DNA of 64,000 nt, taken from NCBI GenBank assembly GCA_030549335.1, contig CM060190.1, positions 72,554,118-72,618,117 of the forward strand. The letters are read 5' to 3'. Numbering within the stretch: the first letter of the stretch is position 1; every line of letters starts with the position of its first letter. Below are positions 1 to 12,089 of this stretch, in pieces. The notes below the pieces were generated by a model, which saw nothing but the letters and a program-made list of their open reading frames with translations, had not been told where the DNA came from and made no database searches. The position numbers and the translations under genes were made by a program. This stretch comes from Pontederia crassipes. Its lineage: Eukaryota; Streptophyta; Magnoliopsida; Commelinales; Pontederiaceae.

Positions 1-505
1 ATATCAATACTATCAATAAATAACTTATGATTGATCAAGATAATTATTAATTAATAATAATGATAAGAATAATTAAATGATCAATCATGACAATTATCTA
101 TATCATTAATTTTTTATGACCCATCAATTTTAATTAAATATAATCACTAATCAATTATATCTCAATTCAAATCAATAACAATTATTTTTAATCAATCATC
201 AATTGGTGATAGGTCATTCAACACCATAATTAATAATTATCACTTTATTTATCAAGCACAAGGCCACAATTTATCCATTAGTCATAAAGACGCAATACAA
301 TTATCCATTAGTCACTATGATGAAATTCGTTGTCCATAAGTTTTTGTTAAATCATTTGATCTTCAAATATGGATATTTATGATTGTTTGTTCTTCAAATA
401 TGAATTTCTTGTGATGATTCTATTCATTTCAGGCTTATAAATCTATGATTCTTAGATCTGTTATACATGTTTGAAATAGATCAACATATACCCTTTTGTG
501 TTTGG
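1..505. other. AT-rich stretch without a gene
   Basis: Very AT-rich sequence with no coding signal. The part from about 340 to 505 lies just before the start of the copia Gag-like reading frame and may be its leader or a decayed 5' LTR. I found no match there to the putative 3' LTR at 5265, and no TGGTATCAGAGC primer-binding site. Confidence 0.5.
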
Positions 506-510
506 AAAAA

Positions 511-1404
511 ATGAGCAATATGATTAATTCCTCCAGTCCAACTGGATCTGTTTTCTCTTTACAATAAGCAGTCAGATGGCAATCTAATTCCTTATCAACT
601 GAATGGTTCTAATAGCTATTTTGTGTGGAGTAGATCTATGTATAATTCACTATTGGCAAAGAATAAGGAAGGTTTTATGAATGGAACATGCTTCATAAAT
701 AACTTTGATAGAGCTCTTCATCATCAGTGAAAGCATTGTAATGCTCGTCTTCTGTTGGCTGACTAACTCCATTTCGAAAGAATTAGAGTAGTGTAGCTTT
801 TGCAACTTATACATATTTTGTATGGAAGGATCTAAAAGAACAATTTTTTAAAGAGTTAATAGGTCAAGAGTTTATCATCAGGGTTTATTTGTTACAGATT
901 ATTATTCAAAATTAAAAGTTTTGTGAGAAGAGTTGGCCTCAGTGGTCCCTCCACCGGTGAATCAATTACACGAATACATGGAACATTTAAGACAGCAAGA
1001 ACGTTTTCAATTCTTGATGGGACTGAATGAATCGTATAGTCAAGCAAGGTCGCATATTCTTATGATGGTATCACTTCCTTAAATTAACAAAACCTACTCA
1101 ATGTTAATACAAGATGAGCATAATAAGTCTAGCAATAATACTAATGCGCAAGAGCTAGTAGCCTTTTATGGTGCTAGCAACAACAATTTGGAAATGGAAG
1201 GTCAAAAAAGATTCTAGCATCATATGTGAATTCTGTCACAACTCAGGGCATAAGAAAACTCAATGCTATAGGATTATAGGTTTTCCTCCAAGATTTAAAT
1301 TCAACAAACAAATTGTTGTTGCTAACGCCAATGAAGCTATAGCGCCTAAATTGAATCAAACAATGTTTGCTAAAGAAATTCATCCTAGACACTCCTCACA
1401 ATAA
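511..1404 (+). pseudogene. copia Gag remnant with zinc knuckle
   Basis: Begins with an ATG at 511 but is broken by stops and frameshifts. Visible Gag-like words include a segment near 600-700 (YFVWSRSMYNSLLAKNKEGF) that matches the region copia Gag uses before its first conserved block. The last open piece (1168-1404) carries a CCHC knuckle of form CX2CX4HX4C at 1225-1266 (CEFCHNSGHKKTQC). In intact elements this nucleocapsid-like motif binds RNA. Decayed; not a host gene. Confidence 0.8.
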
Positions 1405-2329
1405 ACTTATAGTCTGTTTGCAGAATAATATCAACACGTGCTACAACTTTTGAGCAGTGGTTCTATTTCTAATTCAGATAATTGTCTTGGTGTAGCAGGG
1501 ACAAGTCTCATTACTTCTTCTAATCAGTGGATAATCGATATTAGTGCCACAAATGATATGACATCGTAGCTAGATTGTCTCATTGATGTTAAAAATTTTC
1601 TAATAAAATTTATGTCAAATGGATAGAATTCTCGAGTGACACATTATGAAACTTTTGTTGTGGGATGAAACCAAAAATTAAAAAATGTGTTATATGTACC
1701 AGATTTTAAGTTCAATTTCATATTTGTAGAACTTGAACTCGATTGTGATCTTTTACCCTGACTTCTATGTTTTTCAAGATCTGTCAAGTGGAGTGGTGAA
1801 GCAGATTGGTAAAGAAGCTAATGGCTTATACTACCTTGTCCTGTCAAAACAGAACAATTTCAAAAACAGTAAAGTTTTTTTATGATGTTGTCACCAAAGA
1901 TTGGGACATCTTCCCTTTGATAGATTGTAGTATGTAAAAGGATAAATAAAGCAAACAAGTCCAAGATTGATGTTTGTAAAGTGTGTCCTTTGGCTAAATG
2001 AACTAGAAATCCTTTTACTTCTAGTGATTCTAATGTGGCAAAACCTTTTTTTCTTCATACATGCTGAACTTGGGGTTCTTATAGGATTCCCACTTATGAT
2101 GGAAATAGATATTTCTTAACACTTGTGGATACTTTTCTAAAATAGTCTGCATATTATTGATAAAGCAAAAATATGTTCCTGCTTTTGTACGGAAGTTTGT
2201 TGCTATGATAAAACCTCAATTCAGTTTTAAAATTAAAATATTTAGATTAGACAATGGTACACAAAATTTTAATCATACTTGTGCATATTCTTTTAGCTAA
2301 CAGGGGGATAGTTCATCAAACTTCCTGTA

Positions 2330-2591
2330 TATACAACCCACAACAAATGGATTGGTTGAAAGAAAATATAGACGCATTCTTGAAGTTGTATCTCTTATGT
2401 TTCATGCATCCATTCCTTTATGGTATTGGGGTGAGTGTGTGCAAACTATTGTTCATATTATAAATAGAATGCCATTGCTTGTGTTCGGTAATTATTCTCC
2501 TTTTAAAAAGATATATAACAAGGCTCCTAATTTGAGCTATCTTAAAGTATTTGGGTGCCTATGTTTCGCTAATGTTTCAAAGAAGTTCTAA
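2330..2591 (+). pseudogene. copia integrase remnant
   Basis: The 2352-2591 frame reads as the C-terminal part of a copia integrase core. It has the VERKYRRILE block (usual form VERKHRHILE), a WGECVQTIVHIINRMP block and a LKVFGCLCFANV block. An overlapping frame at 2254-2463 carries the piece just upstream, so at least one frameshift lies between them. An intact integrase would insert the cDNA copy into the genome; this one is dead. Confidence 0.85.
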
Positions 2592-3089
2592 TGGAGATCT
2601 TTTCCATATGTTTTCATGGGATATTCTTTGACTCGGGAAGGGTACAAAGTTTTGGATATTGTGAAAGATAAATTTTTTTTACTAGAGATTTGAAGTTTTT
2701 TTAGAATGAATTCTCTTTTGCAAAAGACTCTATATTACAAACCAATGAATCTCCACAATTGTCACTTCCATTTATAGATCTTTTTCATACTCAAATTATT
2801 CATCAATCCAGCACTTGATACAAGCAATTTAAGTACTTGATACAAGAGTCACCAATTTTTTTATTGTGATAGTAATCATGATCTTCTTTCATATCATCAG
2901 GTACGATTTGCCCACATTATCCAGAGACCACAACGTATTAGAAAAGCCCCTTAATGGTTACATGATTTTGTTACTTCGACTTTAAACAAAAGTGCATTGT
3001 GCAATCATTACTCCTTATCCAATTAACAAATTTATTTCTTACATAGCATTATGTTATCATTATTTTTTACTAGATCTGTTTGTTGTGAA

Positions 3090-3775
3090 TGCACCTACTA
3101 CATATAATCAAGCTAAAGAAGATCCATTACGAGTTAGCGCAATGCAAGACGAACTGAGTGCTTTGGATGCTAATGGGACTTGGGATATTGTTGATTTGCC
3201 ACCTGGAAAATCCCTGTTGAATGTAAATAAGTTTATAAGGTCAATATGACTGCTAACGAAGAAGTTAAGTGATATAAGGCTCATTTAGTTGCTAAGGATA
3301 CAATCAATGAGAGGGCTTTGTTTATTAAGATACTTTTTCATCAATTGCAAAGGTGATTACTATTAGAGCTTTTATGATTTTAGCTTCACAAAATCAATGG
3401 CCGATCTTCATCTTGATGTTAGTAATGATTTCTTGAATGGTGACTTATTTGAAGTCTACATGGACATTCCAGAGGGATTGCACAATCGGGGGGAGACTTT
3501 GAAGGGAAAGGCTTGTCGATTGTGCAAATCTCTATATAGAGTGAACAAGGAGACAATGGAATGTTAAGTTCATGGAGATCCTAATGACAATGGGTTATCA
3601 TCATAGTAGGTTAGATTATACCCTCTTCACTAAAAGCTATATAGAAAGCTTTGTTTCCATGTTAGTATATGTTGGTGACATATTACTAAAAAGGAACAAT
3701 GGCTCATTAATACAAGAGGCTAAGTTGGTTTTCAATAGCAGATTAAAAATCAAAGATCTTGGAGACATGAAATAA
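3090..3775 (+). pseudogene. copia reverse transcriptase remnant
   Basis: Consecutive pieces match copia reverse transcriptase: AMQDELSALDANGTWDIVDLP near 3140-3200, a LHLDVSNDFLNGDL block near 3405-3450, and a catalytic region at about 3640-3690 reading MLVYVGDILL. The family motif is YVDD, so one catalytic aspartate is replaced by glycine. Several frameshifts separate the pieces. Inactive relic. Confidence 0.85.
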
Positions 3776-3929
3776 TTTTTAGGCATGGAAATCCTAAGGT
3801 CAAATAAAGGAATTTAGGTGTGACCTAAAGGAAATATGCTCTAGAGCTTATAGATGGAATAAGGGAACTAAACCAACATTGACTTCTCTAGAGAAGAACT
3901 TAAAATTAACTCCAGTAGATTATGATATG

Positions 3930-4578
3930 ATTCTTGGATGCAATAGTTCAAACCATGGTTCACGAACTCTCGAGTTTGAGATTTAAATTCTTATGAGTTC
4001 ACGAGCTTAGTCATGAAATCGAGTGAACTCGGAGTGGAATCAGACTTGGTGTTAAACTCGAGTAGACTATAGTGGACTAGGATAAAATTGAGTATACTCG
4101 GGTAAACTCGTACGAGTCTACAGGTAGAATCGTTATATGCAAAAGTTAAGTTTTTAATTAAGATTTGGACTCAAAATTGAAATGAAAATAACATTAAATA
4201 TTCCTGATTTAACAACTAAGATCATGTTTTAATTTGCATGCTCATAGACTATTTTGGTAATTTGATGTATAAACTTGGAACTCTTTACATTTCAAACATG
4301 TGTTGCATCGACTTATATAGTGTACTTGTAGAGTGTGATGAATTATTAAAAATATTGAATGATTATGCAATTCAATGTGAGTTGAAATATGACCAATGAA
4401 CTTATTACATTTGAAACTAACATGTAAAAATTATTTTTCACAAATATTTTATAACATATAATATTAAATATATATATAAAGTCATGTACAAAAACCCTAC
4501 GAGTTTATGTTTCGACATATTGAGTTTACCCGACATAAAATGAGTCAACATAAACTCTCGAATTTGAAAATCTTGGTT
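3930..4578. mobile_element. insertion within the copia element
   Basis: About 640 bp with no copia similarity separates reverse transcriptase from the segment that resumes as DNPKKYQRLIDRLIYT near 4590. It is rich in short CGAGTT/AACTCG words. Its two ends share weak inverted similarity around AACCATGG and TTGGTTCGGACC. I could not fix a target-site duplication, so the class is unknown and the ends are approximate. Confidence 0.5.
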
Positions 4579-5264
4579 CGGACCATCAACTTGATAATCC
4601 AAAGAAGTACCAAAGGTTGATTGACAGGCTAATATACACGACACAAATTAGGTCATATAACATTTGTTGTCCAACACCTTAACCAATTTATGCAAAAGCC
4701 CAAGTCTTTACAAATGGAAGCATCTATGAGAGTAGTTAGATACCTCAAGAGATCACCGTCAAAAGAATATATTTTTAAGTTATGAAAAGCACAATCTTAA
4801 TAGTTTACTGTCACTCGGATTGAGCATCTTCCATACAAATCAGAAAATCAATTTCAACTTATTGCCTTACATTGGGTGAATCTTTAGTCTTGGAAATAAA
4901 AAAAAATAGGAACGAGGCAGAGTGTAGGAGTATGACATTAGCAGTCGCCGAAGTCATTTAAATTGAACGATTATTCAAAGAGTTTAAAATTGAAGTGCAG
5001 AAACCAATTCAACTTTTTTTGTGAGAGTAAAGTACCCATACAAATAACTAGTAATCTAGTATTTCATGAGAGAACGAAACACATTGAGATATAATGTCAT
5101 CTTGTGTGAAATAGTGTTTTGCAGAAGTGGCTCAAGCTAAACTACATTCCTACAAAACAGCAAGTAGCTTATATTTTAACAAAGGATTGAATCACCAACA
5201 ACGTGATTATATCACATCCAAGTTGGGATTGCTAGATGTCTATCAACCTCAAGGTGAGGGGAAG

Positions 5265-5468
5265 TGTTGTAACATATCAAGAGAAGTCAATACAAAATAA
5301 TTAATACTCTTCAATATATTAGTGTGATACGGTGCACTGTAATAATATTTCATAAGCTATAATGATGTCAATAGTTTCTGTTATAAATTGTAACTTACAT
5401 AATAGAAGTCTAAATAGATGGAGGGGGGTTTTCTTCACTTTGAAGACAAATCTGTAAGTTGCATAACA
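5265..5468 (+). repeat. putative copia 3' LTR
   Basis: Starts with TGTTGTAACA straight after a purine-rich tract and the decayed polyprotein tail, and a plausible CA end (GCATAACA) falls at about 5468. No matching 5' LTR was found in the window, so the 3' boundary is a guess. Confidence 0.5.
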
Positions 5469-6685
5469 TCAGCTTTGAAATAAAAGTTTTTTCCCTCCTC
5501 CTCCCAAAACTCTATTCTTAGTATATTGCATTTGAGTAGATTCTAGAAATTGACACCTACCCTTATTTAAACATAAACTTTTAGTTTTGCTAATGTGTAA
5601 CATATATCTTTGTTTGTTTGTTTTTACATAATTACCATTACAATTCAAATACAATTTTGACAATAAAAAATACAAATAACAATGAACTCTATTACATTAC
5701 TTTTCCTTTACTATCCTAATTTTGAAAAGTTCGAGGATGTCACGTGACATTAGAATATACCCCCTCTAATGTTACCAAAAAAAATATTATTTTAATAGTA
5801 AATAGTTTTAAATTTATGTGATACTTTAGAGCAATAGTTTTTAATTTACGGTGTGTCTCCATTTTATTTATATGCAATAGTTTGTTTGACTTGGAAAAAT
5901 AAATGCAAGTCTATCTATGATAAACCAAGATATGAACTTCAGAATATTAAAATCATTTTATTATTGATTACTCATTTCTTAGCCATTAATTGTGTGAGAT
6001 TCTTATTGGCTCCTAAGATTTTATTATTATGGTCATGCATGTATTGATTTTATTAAACTATTCTTACATTTTTATCAATGGATATCATTAAAAATTATTA
6101 TAATTTTAAAAGGGTGACATTGTTGACACTTCAAAAATATTTTTGTCTCGTCATTTCACTAGACAGATAAAAATATCTATAACTCATTTCAAGGAATAGC
6201 AAGAGTGTTGGTGTTTAAAATAATATCTCAAATACATATTTGGTTTATCTAATACAAAATAAGTTACATTTAATACAAATAAAAATTTGATGATAAAATT
6301 TTATATAATATTTATATTTCAAATTTAACAGTCGATCATTATAGTATATAAAGTGATGAAATTAAGGAGCTCTCGTCTTATGCCGATTGTTTATTTCTTT
6401 CAACATTTCATGCCTGATAGACATTTTTTCTAATTATGGCGATGTTCACTCTTTCTTTTTTGTTACCAACTCTGACTTCTAGAAGCGGTGTCAGTCGTCT
6501 GAGAGCACACAATCAACAAGTTAGGACCATGATCTCTTTTCATCATTCAACTATCTTTTTTTATCATTTTTTAAATTTTTGCATCACAAATTAGTATTCA
6601 GTATGGTTATATGAAAAGTGCAATTATTCATATTCCATAACTTTTTTATCAATTATAAAAAAGATAAATTTAACATAAAGGAGAG
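5469..6685. other. AT-rich intergenic stretch
   Basis: I see no gene, RNA or recognisable repeat here. Short reading frames on both strands have no family resemblance. Confidence 0.5.
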
Positions 6686-6688
6686 TTA

Positions 6689-8082
6689 CACTATAAGAAA
6701 ATTGTCATTTTCCGACGGACAATTTTCGACGGTTTGAAATTCATCACAATTTGCGACGAATTTTGTGACGGTTTCATTTCCAACGGATTTTTCGACGATT
6801 ACAACCGTCGAAAATAGAAATAATAGATTATGTAATTTATTATATTATTATTTTATTTTTTCGACGGTTTAGAACGTCGATATTTCCGACGGATACCCAT
6901 CCGTAGCAAATTGAGACGAATTTTTCGACTGTTATGATCGTCGGAAATAAAAAAATAAATTATGTAATTTATTATATTATTATTAATTTTTTCGACGATT
7001 AGGAACGTCGATATTTCCGACGGCTATCTATCTGTTGCAAAATCCGTCGTAATTTCGGACGATCGTAACCGTCGGTAAATGTATAATAATATCATACGAG
7101 GAGTATTTTATTAATATAACTAGCGACGGTCCAAACCGTCATAATTACCGACGATTTCGATCGTCGGTAACTATTACCGACGGTTTCGACCGTCGGTAAA
7201 ATAAAAAATAAATATTATATATAACTAAATATTTTTTCGACGGTCACAACCGTCGGTAACTTTAAAAATAATTAATATTTACATTTTTGACGGTCGGAGC
7301 CATCAATAATTAAAATTTCGTTATCCCATTTTTTTTCTTTTTCCCGCTTTCTCTCATCTTTTCCCCTATATATATATATATAATACCTCTATTAATTCCT
7401 CCTCTCTCTCTCCCCCTCTCCCTCTCTCGGCCGGCGAGCCTTTGGCCGGACGTCACGCTTCGACCGCCGGCGATCCTCTTCTGCCGGCATCTCTCTCTTC
7501 GCCGGCGTCTCTCTCTCTTTCTCTCTCTTTCGCTTCGGCCGTTGGCGCCGGATCCAGCCGCTTGCGGTCGGATCCAGCAGTTCGGCCGCGGGCGGCCAAA
7601 TCCGGCCGCTGGCGCCGGATCCCACCGCCTGCGGCCCCTGGCGGCCGGATCCGGCCGTTCGGCCACGGGCGGCCGGATCTAGCCGCCTGCGGCCGGATCG
7701 GCTGCGGGCGTTCGGATCCGGCAGTTGGCGCCCGCGGGCGTTCGGATCCTGCTGCGGGCGGCCGCTAATTTTTTTATTTTTAAAAGATTCTTTGCGATGG
7801 TTCCGACCACCGAAAGATCGACGGTTGGGACGACCGTCGAAAGTTTCGACAGTTGCGACTATCGAAAAGTTTCGACGGTTGAAACTGTCGGACTTTTCCG
7901 ATGGTTATAACCGTCGGAAAGCTTCGACGGCTGGAACCGTCGGAATTTTTCAACGGTCCAAACCATCGCAATTACCGACGGTTTTTTAACCGTCTGAAAA
8001 ATCGTCGCAATTGTATTACCGACAGTTTTTGAGCTGATTACCGACGGTTTGACCGTCGGTAATCAACGTTTTTCTTGTAGTA
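6689..8082. mobile_element. non-autonomous CACTA element 1
   Basis: Begins CACTATAAGAAAA and ends TTTTTCTTGTAGTA, the inverted form of the CACTA terminus with the last base changed. It is flanked by a 3-bp duplication TTA (6686-6688 and 8083-8085), the size CACTA transposases make. Both subterminal zones hold many short CGACGGT and ACCGTCG words in both orientations, as expected of transposase-binding repeats. The middle (about 7420-7770) is GC-rich with GGATCCGGCCG-like repeats. No transposase is encoded, so it would need a helper element. Open frames here are by-products of repeat composition. Confidence 0.9.
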
Positions 8083-8553
8083 TTAATTGCAGTTAGAATG
8101 CACTTACATATATGTTATATTTTTTTTCAAATAAACTTTGCATGTGTGCCTTTAAATGATCATGATAACTTATTGTGTTTTAAGATTTCATTGTAGTTTT
8201 GCATATTTTAAAGGTTCATGTTGACTTAAGAGCAAGAGGGTGAACGACTGTGTTTTAAAGTTAATAGTGCGGTGATATCTGACATGTAGGTGTTGACATT
8301 TATATACATCACACACATCCACGAAGTTTGTCAAATACTAAAGCTGTCCGTTTGTATTCTGAGTCTGCACGACGACTTTGCTTGAAACCGACTGAATACC
8401 AATCCGTTTCATTCGTCATTTACAGTGCCATCCTCCGGTTAATTAAATTAGCATTTTTTTTTGGCTTACAAAACTTTGGCCGATTCGAACGAAAATGTAG
8501 TTGGAATACGTGGAAGACCGGAATAATTAAAGCTCTCAATCGGCTAAGAGTTT

Positions 8554-8780
8554 TTTTTTGTGGCTTCGCCGAAGATTTAATTTATGCTGCACTATAAAAC
8601 GAATTATCCATAAGTTGAAGGTTGATTTATCATTGAGTCAAACTAATTCGATTAAATTCGTTTCCTATCGCATACTTGACAGGGTGAGACTTCCAATATA
8701 AATATTCTATATTCACAAGAACTCGAACTCAGATCTTACTTAAGCGAGAAGAAATCGCTTACCAATCCACCTAACTCGGT
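8554..8780 (-). mobile_element. tRNA-derived SINE (minus strand)
   Basis: Read on the minus strand, a pol III box-A-like start (GGATTGGTAAGCG) is followed by a box-B-like GAGTTCGAGTTC. The minus-strand 3' end is an A-run (the T-run after 8551). A 12-bp direct repeat GGCTAAGAGTTT lies at 8542-8553 and 8781-8792, as left by LINE-mediated insertion. It differs from the SINE at 33349. Confidence 0.75.
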
Positions 8781-8792
8781 GGCTAAGAGTTT

Positions 8793-9118
8793 ATTGATAA
8801 TATGCAATCTGATTCACACGTGCATGCATCATTAGTTTGGTTGGTGATTAGATTTAACTAAAAAAATAAATTGATTTTTCTATTCAATCTTGTACAAAAA
8901 AAAGTAAGGATGTCACTTGAATTGGAGTAAAATTATCGTCCCTTTGAAAACTAAAGATTAGGTGCATTTACTAAAAGAAAGCCAAATGTTAATACTTCTC
9001 ATCTTCTCCTATAATAATAAAGAAACCCCAAGTCTTTCGGCCGTGTATGCATGGTTTCAAAGTGTCGATCTGCAATCGATTAAGCTCTCGGCCTTTGCTT
9101 GTGTTCTTCCCAAAGACC
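8793..9118 (+). promoter_or_regulatory. 5' flank of receptor-kinase copy A
   Basis: The last 40 bp before the ATG (TAAGCTCTCGG, TTTGCTT, TTCTTCCC) match the stretch upstream of copy D at about 48820-48861 (AAGCTCTCGG, TTTTTGCTT, TTCTTCCC). The 5' leader was therefore part of the duplicated unit. I did not identify a secure TATA box. Confidence 0.45.
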
Positions 9119-9854
9119 ATGCGGACTTCAAGATCTCTACCATCTCTTCATCTCGTTAATTATCTGCATCTTCTTCTCCAATATGCTTCCTCCGTGCTCT
9201 GTCTCTTCTTCGTCATGGAGATGGTTGCAGCTGTTACAGATCCCGCAGAAGGTACGTAGCTCACTGCCAAGTGTGCGTATAGATACTAGAGATTATATAT
9301 ATTTTATTACGAATCTGGCAGCTAGTGCTTCAGATATCCTCTTCTTTCTTGTATCGATTACGGATGCATCTTTGTGTAGTGCCATTTAATAATTTATGGC
9401 ATGCATGATTTTTGACGTACTGCCTAATTTTAATACAAACTTAAGTAATTAATACGTAATATTATCCATGTACTGACATGAGATTGATATCCGTATAATC
9501 TGAAAGTATGCATGTTAGTTAATGAGATCAAGGTCCATCTCAAATATTATATAAAGAATAAATACATTTTTCTAGAGAAAAAAAAAAGCCGAGCTTTTCA
9601 TTATGATTATAATTTTATTTTTACTTCTCTTTTGTGATCAGCTGCCTGCGCAGTGAAAGCGCTAAACACCATGTTTGACAAGTGGGGGATCTCGTCGTCG
9701 TCGACATGGAACACGACCGGCGATCCATGCACCGGAGCGGCGCTTAATTTCGACAACTTTCTCATAGCCAGCGGCATCAACCCCATCGTCACCTGCAACT
9801 GCTTCTTTGCTACCACTTGCCACATCGTCAGCCTGTACACGCCCTTTTGCTTTC

Positions 9855-11180
<1,326 letters not shown>

Positions 11181-11302
11181 TAGGGTGTTTCAATCCGTAC
11201 CTGGAAGGGTTCGGGTGGGGTCGAGTCCGACCCGACCACCGATCAAATCCGACCCAAATCGAATCAGGTCGTCGGGTCGATTCGACTCGGCGAACACTCT
11301 TA
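11181..11302. mobile_element. 122-bp hAT-like miniature element
   Basis: Termini TAGGGTGTTTC and GAACACTCTTA form imperfect inverted repeats. The flanking 8-mers GTGACAAT (11173-11180) and GTAACAGT (11303-11310) agree at 6 of 8 positions, consistent with an aged 8-bp hAT duplication. The inside is rich in GACCCGA/TCGGGT words. It lies in intron 2 of copy A. Confidence 0.6.
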
Positions 11303-12089
11303 GTAACAGTAGAGGCATCCTAACGTAATAAGATAGAAATTTAAAATAATTTGAAAATCATTGCAAAACTAATTCAATCTGTTTTTATATATTGTTCCCC
11401 AAGTTTTAAACATTTTTTATTAATAATAATTATTTTATTTCGACAAGATTAAGCTGTAAACTAGGTGCTGTTGCTGGGTGCAACCATTCCTATTGATTAG
11501 CAATTCATGTTTGTTCTTCTGAGTTTTGGTCATCAACGTTGTTCAGGAAAGTGTATGCACTGAATCTGATCGGAACTCCAGGCCTTCAAATTCCTAATGG
11601 CACTGTAAGATTTATTTAATCTTCATATTATATATTATAGTTTTTTTACAATCAAACCTGACTTAAATATTTATGATTTATGATTTTAGAAAAATAATAG
11701 CATGTTGCTTCTGTAAATTTACAGGGACATGTCGATGAATTATCTAACTGGTCCTTTGCCAGCATTCTTTGGAAACTTCACGTACATGCAATATATGTAA
11801 GATTAATTACACTTTTAGCTGTAGAATTTCTTATTGAGAAAGCATTATACAATGTTTTCTTATTTTCTTTAATAGCGTAATGAAAACAATATAACGAAAG
11901 ATAAATACGTACATTTTCAATTTATGGGGAGGATATACAATAATTAATAATCTTTTAAACAATTGTGAATGTCGAGGAAGGTCAACCTTCCAAATTCATT
12001 AAAAAGAAATAAGTGAATGTCTCCTCGTTTAGTCAAAAAGAAGGCTAAGCCTAACAATACTGTAAATTTTACCAAGGGTATTTTAAGGT

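Larger units (their letters stand above)
506..5264 (+). mobile_element. decayed Ty1-copia retrotransposon
   Basis: Remnant of a Ty1-copia element in the usual copia order: Gag, protease, integrase, reverse transcriptase, RNase H. Translated pieces show a Gag zinc knuckle near 1225, a degenerate protease active site near 1510 (WIIDISATNDM, where DSGA is expected), the pre-integrase segment near 1895 (RLGHLPFDRL), the integrase end at 2352-2591, reverse transcriptase at 3090-3775 and RNase H/tail pieces at 4580-5260. Stop codons and frameshifts break every domain, so it cannot be autonomous. A purine-rich tract (5252-5264) precedes a TGTTG start expected of a 3' LTR. A foreign segment interrupts the RT/RNase H junction. 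Confidence 0.88.

Noticed and set aside
7310..7768. Overlapping Arg/Pro-rich frames on both strands
   Set aside because: They lie in the GC-rich core of CACTA element 1 and reflect composition and tandem repeats.
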